In this document: piece by piece, positions 15,729 through 24,184 of the stretch
How the letters are laid out: each line of letters starts with the position of its first letter
How positions within the stretch are numbered: the stretch's first letter is position 1
NCBI GenBank assembly: GCA_963205415.1
Contig: CAUJJS010000208.1
Span: 1-34,350, forward strand
Reading direction: 5' to 3'
DNA from: Pseudomonadota bacterium
Lineage (GTDB): Bacteria; Pseudomonadota; Gammaproteobacteria; Xanthomonadales; Xanthomonadaceae
Length of the DNA stretch: 34,350 nt
The notes under the pieces: model-generated
The model's input: the letters and a program-made list of their open reading frames with translations, nothing else
The model's database searches: none
Told to the model about the DNA's origin: nothing
Program-made: the position numbers and the translations under genes

Positions 15729-17661
15729 AACTAACACGGCCAAGGATGGCTACCCCACGACATGGGATCTCGGCACCGACACCACCCTCATCCGCATTCT
15801 GGCTAATAACGCCGAGTTGCTGGGCGATCGCGTGGCCATGCGTGAAAAGAAGCTGGGGATATGGCAGGAAACCACTTGGTTGCAAATGCTGGATGCCACA
15901 CTTGCCTGCGCGGCCGGCATGGAAAGCTTGGGTTTTGGCGCCGAGGATGTCTTGCTGGTGCTGGGTGACAACCGGCCCAACCTGTACATGGGCATGCTCG
16001 CGGCCGCCATGCTGCGCGGCTACGCGATGCCGGTCTATCCCGACGCGACAGCTGACGAGATTCGCCATTTCGCGCAGAGGGTGCGCGTTCGCTTCGCGCT
16101 GGCCGAAGACCAGGAGCAAGTGGACAAGGTGCTTGACCTGCGCGAACACGGTCTGGTGATTGAGAACATTATTTACGACGAACCACGCGGTTTGGCCAGT
16201 TATCCGAATCCGGGGCTGGTTTCGGGGGAAAAGTTGCAGGCCATCGGTGCAGATCGCCTGCGTGCTGAACCGAAACTGCGAAATACCTTGATCGAACGGG
16301 CGCTGCCCGAAGGACCGGCCGTGTTCCTGCACACCTCGGGCACCACTGGCAAGCCCAAGGGTGTGATACTGAGCCATCGCAAACTGCTGGTCGGCGTACG
16401 CAATTTCCACCGCGGCGGCTCCTGCGCGTTCGACGAGAGCATTCTCGCCTATCTGCCGATGGCCTGGGTGGGTGACTTTGCGATGACAATCGCCGCCGGT
16501 ATCACGCTGCGCTTCACCATCAACATCCCCGAGCGCCAGGAAACGGTGCTGCACGACCTGCGCGAGATTGCACCTACTCTCTACCTAGCTGCGCCGCGCA
16601 GCTGGGACAACATGCTGACCACCATCCAGGTGCGCATGGAGGACTCGACGCGGCTGAAGAAGTGGCTCTACGACATCTTCATAAACTCCGCGCTCGCGGC
16701 CGAACGACGCAAGCTCGAGGGCAAACAGCCCAACCTGAAAGAGCGTCTGATGCGACCGCTGGGCGAGTTGCTGGTCTTCGGGCCGATCAAGGACCAGCTT
16801 GGCCTCACCCGCCTGCGAAATGCCTTCACCGGCGGCGAAGCCATAGGCGAGGACACTTTTGTTTTTTACCGCGCGCTGGGCGTGGAGCTGCGACAGCTCT
16901 ACGGCCAGACCGAGAGCGGCGGCTACAACACGCTGCAGGACATCGACGAGGTCCGCTTGCACAGTGTCGGTAGGCCGCTGCCAGGAGTCGAGCTCAGGAT
17001 CAGCGACAGCGGCGAGATCCTGGCCCGCTCAGAGAGCGTGTTCTCGGGCTATTACAAACAGGAAGAAGCCTCGCGGGAGGCACTTGAAAATGGCTGGCTG
17101 CACACCGGCGACGCCGGTTATCTCGAACCCGACGGTCACCTGGTAGTGCTCGGCCGCCTGTCGGAAGTGGTGCATACCGCCAAAGGCGAGCGCTACGTCC
17201 CGAACTACATCGAGAACCGCCTGAAGTTTAGCCCGTACATCAAGGACGTGGCGGTGCTTGGGCGCGGCCGCGACACGCTGGCGGCCATCATCTGCATCGA
17301 CAAGGAACCGGTCGGCCATTGGGCCGAAGTGCGCGGCGTCTCGTACATGTCCTACGCCGACCTGTCGCAAAAGCCCGAGGTGCACGAACTGGTCGCCACC
17401 GCAGTCAAACGCGTCAACGGCACGCTGCCCGAGGGGCTCAAGCTGCGCCACTTCGTATGCCTCCACAAGGAGTTTGACCCTGATGATGGAGAGATCACAC
17501 GCACCCGCAAGTTGCGCCGCAACGTGGTGGAAGAGCGCTACGCGCCGATCATCGACGCTGTTTACAGTGGCCAGAAGGCGGTCACGATGAAGGCGCAAAT
17601 TACTTACGAATCCGGTGAAATCGGCATTACCGAGCGCCTGCTTTCGGTTCAGGAGATCTAG
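15715..17661 (+). CDS. AMP-forming acyl-CoA synthetase embedded in the transporter operon
   Basis: A 648-residue adenylate-forming ligase of the long-chain FadD15-like type. The phosphate-binding loop is TSGTTGKPKG (207-216), and YGQTESGGYNT (about 395-405) and LHTGDAGYLEPDGHLVVLGR (near 463-482; hinge region) follow. A Lys in TRTRKLRR near the C-terminus is the likely A10-type lysine. It activates an imported acid to its CoA thioester. The ATG at 15715 is preferred over 15679 because GGAGGT (15705-15710) sits directly upstream; it overlaps livG by 14 bases. Its place between Liv genes implies uptake coupled to activation (inference). Confidence 0.88.
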   Translation: MQRSETNTAKDGYPTTWDLGTDTTLIRILANNAELLGDRVAMREKKLGIWQETTWLQMLDATLACAAGMESLGFGAEDVLLVLGDNRPNLYMGMLAAAMLRGYAMPVYPDATADEIRHFAQRVRVRFALAEDQEQVDKVLDLREHGLVIENIIYDEPRGLASYPNPGLVSGEKLQAIGADRLRAEPKLRNTLIERALPEGPAVFLHTSGTTGKPKGVILSHRKLLVGVRNFHRGGSCAFDESILAYLPMAWVGDFAMTIAAGITLRFTINIPERQETVLHDLREIAPTLYLAAPRSWDNMLTTIQVRMEDSTRLKKWLYDIFINSALAAERRKLEGKQPNLKERLMRPLGELLVFGPIKDQLGLTRLRNAFTGGEAIGEDTFVFYRALGVELRQLYGQTESGGYNTLQDIDEVRLHSVGRPLPGVELRISDSGEILARSESVFSGYYKQEEASREALENGWLHTGDAGYLEPDGHLVVLGRLSEVVHTAKGERYVPNYIENRLKFSPYIKDVAVLGRGRDTLAAIICIDKEPVGHWAEVRGVSYMSYADLSQKPEVHELVATAVKRVNGTLPEGLKLRHFVCLHKEFDPDDGEITRTRKLRRNVVEERYAPIIDAVYSGQKAVTMKAQITYESGEIGITERLLSVQEI

Positions 17662-17664
17662 ATC

Positions 17665-18552
17665 ATGGAACTTATACTGTTCGGCGAGCTGGCTGCCAAC
17701 GGTGCCCTGTCCGGGCTGATGTACTCGCTGGTGGCCATGGGGATCGTGCTGATCTACAAATCTTCGGCGGTGCCCAACCTGGCCCAGGGCGCGATGACGA
17801 TGCTCGGTGCCTATGTGGTGCTGGCGATTGCCAACGGATTCGGCCTGTCGATGTGGGCCGCCATCCCGCTGGCGATGGGGACGATGTTCTTTGTCGGCAT
17901 GGGCGTCGAGCGGGTGGCCTTGCGCCGGCTGGCGGGCCGTCCCATCATCATGATCCTGATGATGACGCTAGGGCTGGACATCTTCATGCGATCCACCTCG
18001 ATGGCCATCTGGGGCGGCACCGGTCGAACGATGCCCATCGGCATCAGCGACGCGGCGCTGTTCCTGGGGCCGCTGCTGCTGAACCGCACTTACGTGGTGG
18101 GTGCGGTGGTGGCCATCGCGTTGTTTGTGGTCTTCTTGTTATTCTTCCGCACCCGCATGGGCATGGTGCTGCTTGCCATCTCCGACGACTACATCGCGTC
18201 CTGGTCGGTGGGCATTTCGGTCGAGCGCGGGGTGGCGCTGTCCTGGGCCATGTCCTCGGTGGTGGCCACCACGGCCGGTGTGCTGTGGGGCTCGGTGCAG
18301 GGGGTCGACCAGTCGCTGGCGCTGTTGCTGCTCAAGGGCGTGACCGTCGCCGTTCTGGGCGGTCTTGACAGCATTGGTGGTGCAATGCTGGCCGGCTTGC
18401 TGCTGGGCCTTATTGAAGGCGTTGCGTCGGGCTACCTGGACCCGCTGGTCGGTGGAAGCAGCCACAACCTGGTGGTTGCCGCAACGCTGACCCTGACCAT
18501 CCTGATCCGGCCGTATGGCCTGTTCGGGCGCCACAATATCGAAAGGATCTAG
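17665..18552 (+). CDS. livH: Liv-type ABC transporter permease (LivH)
   Basis: A 295-residue inner-membrane permease with about eight hydrophobic segments. The LivH-type start ANGALSGLMYSLVAMGIVLIYKS and the EAA-like segment LLKGVTVAVLGGLDSIGGAMLAG (split around residue 230) are present. AGGAG at 17651-17655 lies nine bases upstream of the ATG. It starts three bases after the ligase stop and ends three bases before livM. Confidence 0.88.
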   Translation: MELILFGELAANGALSGLMYSLVAMGIVLIYKSSAVPNLAQGAMTMLGAYVVLAIANGFGLSMWAAIPLAMGTMFFVGMGVERVALRRLAGRPIIMILMMTLGLDIFMRSTSMAIWGGTGRTMPIGISDAALFLGPLLLNRTYVVGAVVAIALFVVFLLFFRTRMGMVLLAISDDYIASWSVGISVERGVALSWAMSSVVATTAGVLWGSVQGVDQSLALLLLKGVTVAVLGGLDSIGGAMLAGLLLGLIEGVASGYLDPLVGGSSHNLVVAATLTLTILIRPYGLFGRHNIERI

Positions 18553-18555
18553 ACC

Positions 18556-19629
18556 ATGCTGTTCCGTCAAGCCGGCATCTTTCACACCGACTACGCGGCA
18601 AACCGCGCGCTGTTCCCGGTGCCTGTCGATCGCTGGATGGTCGGCATCCTGCTACTGCTGGCGTTGACCGCACCGTTCACGACGAGCTCGCTGCTGCTGA
18701 GCACCAACCTGCTGCCGTGGTTGGTGTGGACCTCGGCCGCGCTCGGACTGAACCTGATCCTGGGCTGGGGCGGACAGTTCCACTTCGGCTATGCCGCCAT
18801 CATGGGCATCGGCGCCTACACAGCAATACATGGCGTGCGCAACGGCATTCCCTGGGAGATCGCGGTGGTGCTCGGCGGCGTGATGGCCGCGGTCATCGGC
18901 AGCGTGTTCGCTTTCGCTGCGCTGCGCGTGAAAGGCCTGTATCTGGCGCTCAGCACACTGGCGCTACAGTACGTGATGGACTGGGTGATCTCGCACGTGA
19001 CGGTCATCAGCGGCGGCGTCCAAGCCGCGCTACAGGCACCCACGCTGCGCTTGCTCGGTCAGGCCGTCACGTCAGAGACCGGTCTGTACTACGTGGCGCT
19101 GGGCTGGTGCCTGTTCGTCACGGTGTTCATGCTCAATCTGCGCCGCACCGCGTTCGGTCGCGCGCTCGTTGCGGTGCGTGAAAAGGACTATGCTGCGGCG
19201 GTCATCGGCGTGAACAGCTTTCGCTACAAGCTGGTGGCGTTTGCCACGTCATCGTTCATCGGCGGCATCAGCGGCGCCATCCTGATCTTCGCCTTCTACC
19301 GAGTGGCGACACCGGAGCAGTTTGCGGTCAACGTGTCGATTGAGTTGCTGGCGATGGTGATCGTCGGCGGGCTGGGCAGCATCATCGGCAGTTACTTGGG
19401 GGCGGCGTTGATCCTCCTGATGCCCGGTCTGATGAACAGCCTGATCGCCTGGCTGGCGCAGGTTATGGGCATTCAGCTGGGCGTTGAAACGCTGGCGCAC
19501 ATTCCGAATGCGGTGTATGGCGCGCTGATCATCGTCTTCCTGCTGGTCGAACCGATGGGCCTGGGCAAGATGTACAATAACCTGCGCAATTATCTGCTGG
19601 TCTGGCCCTTCGGCTACGCCCAAAAGTAG
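18556..19629 (+). CDS. livM: Liv-type ABC transporter permease (LivM)
   Basis: A 357-residue inner-membrane permease. It shows the LivM pattern LGLNLILGWGGQFHFGYAA near the N-terminus, LRVKGLYLALSTLALQYV in the middle and the cytoplasmic loop VGGLGSIIGSYLGAAL. It pairs with LivH to form the channel. AAAGGATCTAGACC precedes the ATG. It is complete and so serves as a length reference for the truncated livM at 33547. Confidence 0.88.
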   Translation: MLFRQAGIFHTDYAANRALFPVPVDRWMVGILLLLALTAPFTTSSLLLSTNLLPWLVWTSAALGLNLILGWGGQFHFGYAAIMGIGAYTAIHGVRNGIPWEIAVVLGGVMAAVIGSVFAFAALRVKGLYLALSTLALQYVMDWVISHVTVISGGVQAALQAPTLRLLGQAVTSETGLYYVALGWCLFVTVFMLNLRRTAFGRALVAVREKDYAAAVIGVNSFRYKLVAFATSSFIGGISGAILIFAFYRVATPEQFAVNVSIELLAMVIVGGLGSIIGSYLGAALILLMPGLMNSLIAWLAQVMGIQLGVETLAHIPNAVYGALIIVFLLVEPMGLGKMYNNLRNYLLVWPFGYAQK

Positions 19630-19639
19630 CGAACACGTC

Positions 19640-20494
19640 ATGCACGAGACTACCAACTTGACCCTCGCCTCAACGCTGACGCGAAAGCAGACGGCGGACG
19701 ATGCTCTGGTACTGTCGCTGAACAATGTCGAGGTCATCTACGACCATGTGTCACTCGCCATCAAGGGCATATCGATCGATGTGCCGCAAGGCGGCATGGT
19801 CGCGCTGCTGGGCGCCAACGGCGCCGGCAAAAGCACAACGCTGAAGGCAATCAGCGGTCTGCTGCGCGCCGAAAGGGGCCTGGTGACCCGGGGTGAGGTT
19901 CGCTTCCTGGGCCAAAACATCGATGCGCTGGCGCCTCAGGATCGCGTCAAGCTCGGTATCGTTCATGTGCTGGAGGGGCGACGTGTGTTCGAGCATATGA
20001 CGCCCGAAGAGAACCTGATAGCGGCCTCGGTCGTTCGCGGCAGCCGCCAGGACATGCTGCGCAACAAGGACAGGGTCTACGCCTACTTCCCGCGATTGCA
20101 CGAGCGCCGCACGGCACAGTCGGGCTACCTGTCGGGCGGCGAACAGCAGATGCTGGCGATCGGTCGCGCCCTGATGACGCAGCCCAAGCTCTTGATGCTC
20201 GACGAACCCAGCCTCGGCCTGGCGCCGTTCTTGGTGACCGAGATTTTCGACATCGTGCGGCGCATCAACAAGGAAGAAGGCCTATCTGTGCTGCTGGTCG
20301 AACAAAACGCGATCGCCGCGCTGGAAGTCGTGTCGCACGGCTACCTTATGGAAAGCGGCCGCATCGTGATGTACGACAGCGCCGAGGCGATGAAGAAGAA
20401 CCCCGACATCCAGGAGTTCTATCTCGGCGGCACAGAAGGCCACAGTTTTCACGATATCAAACATTATAGCCGACGCAAACGCTGGCTCACCTGA
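19640..20494 (+). CDS. livF: Liv-type ABC transporter ATP-binding protein (LivF)
   Basis: A 284-residue ATPase with Walker A GANGAGKS, signature LSGGEQQMLAIGRAL and Walker B LMLDEPSLGLAP. The basic C-terminal tail SFHDIKHYSRRKRWLT is almost the same as that of the second LivF (31226), which marks the Liv subfamily found next to acyl-CoA ligases. The first 24 residues before LSLNNVEVIY are not conserved. It follows livM after 10 bases and precedes the binding protein by 130 bases. Confidence 0.87.
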   Translation: MHETTNLTLASTLTRKQTADDALVLSLNNVEVIYDHVSLAIKGISIDVPQGGMVALLGANGAGKSTTLKAISGLLRAERGLVTRGEVRFLGQNIDALAPQDRVKLGIVHVLEGRRVFEHMTPEENLIAASVVRGSRQDMLRNKDRVYAYFPRLHERRTAQSGYLSGGEQQMLAIGRALMTQPKLLMLDEPSLGLAPFLVTEIFDIVRRINKEEGLSVLLVEQNAIAALEVVSHGYLMESGRIVMYDSAEAMKKNPDIQEFYLGGTEGHSFHDIKHYSRRKRWLT

Positions 20495-20624
20495 AACGAG
20501 TTTCTCGTAGCATCGACACCTCGACATCGCGTCGAGCTCTCGCATTAAGTCTTGGGCACGACCGTACGGCATGCCCACTACAGACTGCATTTCACCCCGT
20601 ACTAACTAAACAGGAAACATCATC

Positions 20625-21875
20625 ATGAAAATCAAACTTCTTTCGATTCTTGCTGGCGTGGGGTTGGCGCTGTCCAGCGCCCAGCCCGCGCTGGCCCAGG
20701 CCCAGCCGGTCAAGTTCGCTCTCTGTCTTGACATAAGCAAGGTCTACGCCTCCGTCATGCCGCAGGTGGCCCAGGCGACGCGCGATTACGCCCAGATACT
20801 CAACGCGAAGGGCGGCATCGAAGGCCATCCGATCGAGATAATGGTTCAAGACCATGGCAACGAGCCGCAGCGCGGCATCGAGTGCTACGAAAAGATGAAG
20901 GGCGAGGGAGCAATCACCATCGACTTTATGTCCACGCCGGTCTCCCGCGCGGTGCTGCCGCGCGCGATGAACGACGGTTTTGTGATGATGCAATCCTTCG
21001 TTGGCCGCGGCGATGCAATCGACGGCGACGTATTCAAGTGGATATTCCCGATCGGACCAACCCTATGGGGCCAGACGGCCAATATAATCCACTACATCAA
21101 GACCAAGTCGAACAACAACCTGAAGGGCGTGAAGATCGCCCTTGTGTACATGGATAACCCGTCCGGGGCGGAGCCGATGCCGGTGCTGAAGGCGCTCGCC
21201 GCGCGCGAAGGCTTCGAGCTGGGATTGTTCCCGTACGCGTTGCCAGGCAACGATCAGACCTCGGCATGGACTCAGGTCCGCCGGTTCAATCCCGATTGGG
21301 TCGTCTACCTGGGAATCGCGGGGATGCACTTGGCCGCCTCGCGCGAGATGAAGCGCAACGGCATTTCGATGGACAAATACATCACGTACCCATACATCAA
21401 CGAAGCGAACATCGCCGACATTGGTACTGAAACGGCCAAGGGCCTCAAGCGCAGCATCAACGTGGCAAGCGGCCAAGACCATCCGCTGATTCAGCAGATC
21501 ATCAAGGACCTGTATGACAAGGGCAAGGGCAACGGCGACCGCAAGCATCTCAACGATAGCTACTACAACCTCGGTCTGGGAAACTATTCCAGCGTCTTCG
21601 AAGCGGCGCGACTGGCGATCAAGCAGTATGGCTGGCCGTTGACCCCCGACAAGATGCGGCGCGGACTGGAGAGCCTTCGAAACTTCGAGGGCGGCGGCCT
21701 CATCGCGCCGGTGACGGTGACGGCCAAGGATCACGGTGGTGGCGGCAAGTCGCGCATCGAAATGTGGGACGGCGCCAAGTGGGTGTCACAGACCGACTGG
21801 TTTTTAGCGTACGGGGACGTAGTTCAGGAAGAAGTCAAGAAGGGATCGGCGGAGTTCGCCAAAAATAAACAGTAA
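20625..21875 (+). CDS. Periplasmic substrate-binding protein of the Liv transporter
   Basis: A 416-residue protein with a signal peptide (KIKL, a hydrophobic core, and a cut probably after SAQPALA, about residue 25). The mature part is a type I periplasmic binding fold: KFALCLDISKVYASVMPQV, AQILNAKGGIEGHPIE, and later WTQVRRFNPDWVVYLG. It captures the ligand for LivHM. The 130-bp gap before it has a CAGGAAAC ribosome-binding site and a CTAAC half-site (20602-20606), but no full operator. It is close in family to the SBP at 32149 but clearly diverged, so the two may bind different ligands. Confidence 0.87.
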   Translation: MKIKLLSILAGVGLALSSAQPALAQAQPVKFALCLDISKVYASVMPQVAQATRDYAQILNAKGGIEGHPIEIMVQDHGNEPQRGIECYEKMKGEGAITIDFMSTPVSRAVLPRAMNDGFVMMQSFVGRGDAIDGDVFKWIFPIGPTLWGQTANIIHYIKTKSNNNLKGVKIALVYMDNPSGAEPMPVLKALAAREGFELGLFPYALPGNDQTSAWTQVRRFNPDWVVYLGIAGMHLAASREMKRNGISMDKYITYPYINEANIADIGTETAKGLKRSINVASGQDHPLIQQIIKDLYDKGKGNGDRKHLNDSYYNLGLGNYSSVFEAARLAIKQYGWPLTPDKMRRGLESLRNFEGGGLIAPVTVTAKDHGGGGKSRIEMWDGAKWVSQTDWFLAYGDVVQEEVKKGSAEFAKNKQ

Positions 21876-21954
21876 TTGATATGCCTTGGAGGGACACAGT
21901 CGGGCTCTTGATACGCTCTGCCATGTCCACCTTATCCCTTCGGGTCGTCATTTC

Positions 21955-21982
21955 GCCGCCGCTTGGCACCCGATGCGGCGGC
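21955..21982. other. GC-rich hairpin downstream of the binding-protein gene
   Basis: Perfect 8-bp arms GCCGCCGC / GCGGCGGC enclose a 12-base loop, 79 bases after the stop at 21875. There is no T-run after it, so it is not a classical intrinsic terminator. It may act in mRNA stability or end transcription with a factor. Confidence 0.3.
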
Positions 21983-22045
21983 ATGCGGTCCCGTGAATCA
22001 CCAAGCCAAGTGTCTGAAACAGCGAAAAAATAAAACACTGTCATC

Positions 22046-22093
22046 TTGTCTAACTAGTGTTAGACAGCTATACTGTCATTAGGCAGCTATACT
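22046..22093 (+). promoter_or_regulatory. Promoter with overlapping operator in front of the BadH-like gene
   Basis: A -35-like TTGTCT (22046-22051) and a -10 TATACT (22069-22074) are 17 bp apart. The 18-bp inverted repeat GTCTAACTAGTGTTAGAC (22048-22065; 7-bp perfect arms) overlaps the -35 and fills most of the spacer, where a bound repressor would block RNA polymerase. CAGCTATACT is repeated directly at 22065-22074 and 22084-22093, giving a second possible -10. The gene starts at 22145 after GAGGAG. Confidence 0.65.
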
Positions 22094-22144
22094 AATTAGT
22101 CTGTCATTAATTCAATGTTGCGTCAAACGCGCGAGGAGTAAATT

Positions 22145-22942
22145 ATGGATCTCGATCTAAAAGGCAAATCGGTCGTCGTCACTGGTGGCGGCTCGAATAT
22201 TGGACGGGGCATCGTGCTTGCGTTCGCCGCCGAGGGCGCGAACATCACCATCGGTGACATCGATATCGAGCAGGCGAAGAAGACGTCCGATTTCGCCATG
22301 CAACTGGGGGCAGCTTCGGCTCAGGTAGTCAAGACCGATGTCACAAAGCTTGATCAGGTGCAGGCCATGTTCAAGGCTGCGACTGACAAGTTCGCCGGCG
22401 TCGATGTGCTCGTCAATAACGTCGGCTGGGACCAGTTGATGTTCTTCACGCAGACGACCCCTGATCTCTGGCAGAAGGTCATCGCCCTCAACTTTGTCAG
22501 CGTTCTCAACTGCACCAAAGTTGCGCTGGATCTGATGATTCCGCGCAACGCAGGATCCATCGTCTCCATCAGTTCCGACGCCAGTCGGATGGGCGAGCCT
22601 CGAGAAGCCGTATACGGCGGCGTCAAGGCCGCCGTCAACAGCTTCACTAAGACGATCGCCAAGGAAAACGGACGTTACGGCATCCGGTGCAACGCGGTCT
22701 GTCCCGGCGCCACGTTGCCGAGCGCCACCGACGAAGTGGGCGGAAGCAGCATGTGGGTTGATATCGGCAGCATGTTCACGCCAGAACAACTCGAAAAAAT
22801 GGCCAAAGGGGTGCCGCTGCGCAAGGTGGGACGACCGCAGGATATTGCCAATGCAGTCGTCTTCCTGTCTTCAGCGAAGGCAGCGGGTCATGTCACCGGG
22901 CAGATCCTGTCGGTCTCGGGTGGCTACAGCATGATCGGCTAA
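22145..22942 (+). CDS. badH: SDR, BadH-like 2-hydroxycyclohexanecarboxyl-CoA dehydrogenase
   Basis: A 265-residue SDR with TGGGSNIGRG (13-22), NNVGWD (91-96), Ser143/144, Tyr157 and Lys161 (YGGVK). NNVGWD, SSDASRMGEPREAVYGG and the end VTGQILSVSGGYSM closely follow BadH of Rhodopseudomonas palustris, which oxidises 2-hydroxycyclohexanecarboxyl-CoA to the 2-keto compound. That fits the AliB-like dehydrogenase at 285 as a step of the same ring pathway (inference). GAGGAG precedes the ATG. It has its own promoter and operator. A generic 3-hydroxyacyl-CoA role remains possible. Confidence 0.82.
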   Translation: MDLDLKGKSVVVTGGGSNIGRGIVLAFAAEGANITIGDIDIEQAKKTSDFAMQLGAASAQVVKTDVTKLDQVQAMFKAATDKFAGVDVLVNNVGWDQLMFFTQTTPDLWQKVIALNFVSVLNCTKVALDLMIPRNAGSIVSISSDASRMGEPREAVYGGVKAAVNSFTKTIAKENGRYGIRCNAVCPGATLPSATDEVGGSSMWVDIGSMFTPEQLEKMAKGVPLRKVGRPQDIANAVVFLSSAKAAGHVTGQILSVSGGYSMIG

Positions 22943-23095
22943 ACCGCTTACGCGATTTTCTAACTGGCAACTTCAACCATGAAAACTCAGGATTAAATTC
23001 CAAGCTATTCTAGCAACTGGTGAACTAGCGACTGGCCCTCGGGCGGCAACGTCATACGCAAAGCCTAATGGCGCTCCATTTCCGGAATCCAGTTT

Positions 23096-24184
23096 GCTAG
23101 CTGTCGCATCCCGGACGATCATAAGGACGCTTGTTAAACAAATGCGGGTGCGATTGGTGCCATTCTTTCATGGCTTGCATCGGCGTCTTGCTCTTCAAGG
23201 CTGACTGCGGCAACTGGTGGTTGTACAGGGCCACATAGCGCAGCAGAGTCTGCTCCAGGTCTTCGCTGCCGCTGAACCGGTGGGTCTTGAGCACATCGGC
23301 AATGCGTCCGTTAAAGCGCTCCACCATCCCATTGGTCTTGGGCGTCCTGGGCCGGGTCAGTCGATGCTCAATTCCGAACTGCTGGCACAGCTGGTCAAAC
23401 TCATGGTTGCCACTGGGCGCTCTCTCGCGGTTGGCAAACAAGCGGTCCGTGAACTCCTTGCCGTTGTCAGTCAGCAGCTTCTGAATCTTGATGGGACACG
23501 CCTTTTGCAGGGCACGCAAGAAGGCTTTGGCGCTCGCTGCTGTCTTGTTGTCCTTGATGGCCACGAACACCCAACGCGTGGCTCTGTCGATGGCGACAAA
23601 CAGGTAGCGGCGCCTGGCTTCGTTCTGCATCTGGGGCAGGTACTTCACGTCCATGTGCAAATACCCCGGCTCGTAGAGCTTGAAAACCCTGTGCGGCTCG
23701 CTGGGCGTCTTGGGTTTGAGAGCATTCAAGTTGCCCACGCCATGGCGGCGCAGGCATCGGTCCAGCCCAGAGCGAGAGACACTGGGGCAGATGAACTCCT
23801 TTGTTACTGCCAGCAAATCATCAAGCGGCAGCAGCAAGGTGCGGCGCAGATGCACCACGACCGTCTCCTGGGCACTGGTGAGCTGGGTTTGGAGGTGATG
23901 CGCTGTGTGCGAGCGGTCAGCAACGCTCGTGCGCTTCTTCCATTTGTAGGCGGTCTGCTCGGTGATGCCGTAGCGCTTGGCGAGAACCGAAGCGGTATCT
24001 GAGCTGGCAGCAATCTCTGCGCGAATCGCAGGGGTGGTGCGGGCATTCTTGTGCAGAGCGATCATCATGGCTTGACACTCCCGGTAGGTTCAAGCGACTC
24101 TATCAACTCCCGCAGAACAGTCCTGGCTATGAACAACGGGTAGCGCTTAGAGTCTATGCAATCGTCCGGGATGCGACAGCTAGC
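23096..24184 (-). mobile_element. Complete IS481-family insertion sequence with GCTAGC target duplication
   Basis: The element spans 23102-24178 (1,077 bp) with terminal inverted repeats TGTCGCATCCCGGACGAT, perfect over 18 bp. It is flanked on both sides by GCTAGC (23096-23101 and 24179-24184), which fits the NCTAGN 6-bp target duplication known for Bordetella IS481. The last C of the right duplicate is also the first base of the IS1182-family element, so this element entered after that one. Confidence 0.92.
23097..24068 (-). CDS. IS481-family transposase (DDE)
   Basis: A 323-residue transposase with an N-terminal helix-turn-helix (LAKRYGITEQTAYKWKKR, about 29-46) and an rve-type DDE core: Asp140 (LHMDVKY), Asp201 (LLTDNGKEF) and Glu240 (NGMVERFNG). 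The frame looks intact. The stop codon TAG lies outside the element, in the GCTAGC target duplicate, and the last sense codon AGC is one IS base plus two target bases. The start at 24068 is supported by the same MMIALHKNAR start in the copy at the window edge. Confidence 0.93.
   Translation of the reverse strand: MMIALHKNARTTPAIRAEIAASSDTASVLAKRYGITEQTAYKWKKRTSVADRSHTAHHLQTQLTSAQETVVVHLRRTLLLPLDDLLAVTKEFICPSVSRSGLDRCLRRHGVGNLNALKPKTPSEPHRVFKLYEPGYLHMDVKYLPQMQNEARRRYLFVAIDRATRWVFVAIKDNKTAASAKAFLRALQKACPIKIQKLLTDNGKEFTDRLFANRERAPSGNHEFDQLCQQFGIEHRLTRPRTPKTNGMVERFNGRIADVLKTHRFSGSEDLEQTLLRYVALYNHQLPQSALKSKTPMQAMKEWHQSHPHLFNKRPYDRPGCDS

Noticed and set aside
20602..20615. Possible operator before the binding-protein gene at 20625
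   Set aside because: The CTAAC half-site has no matching second arm (CAGGA).
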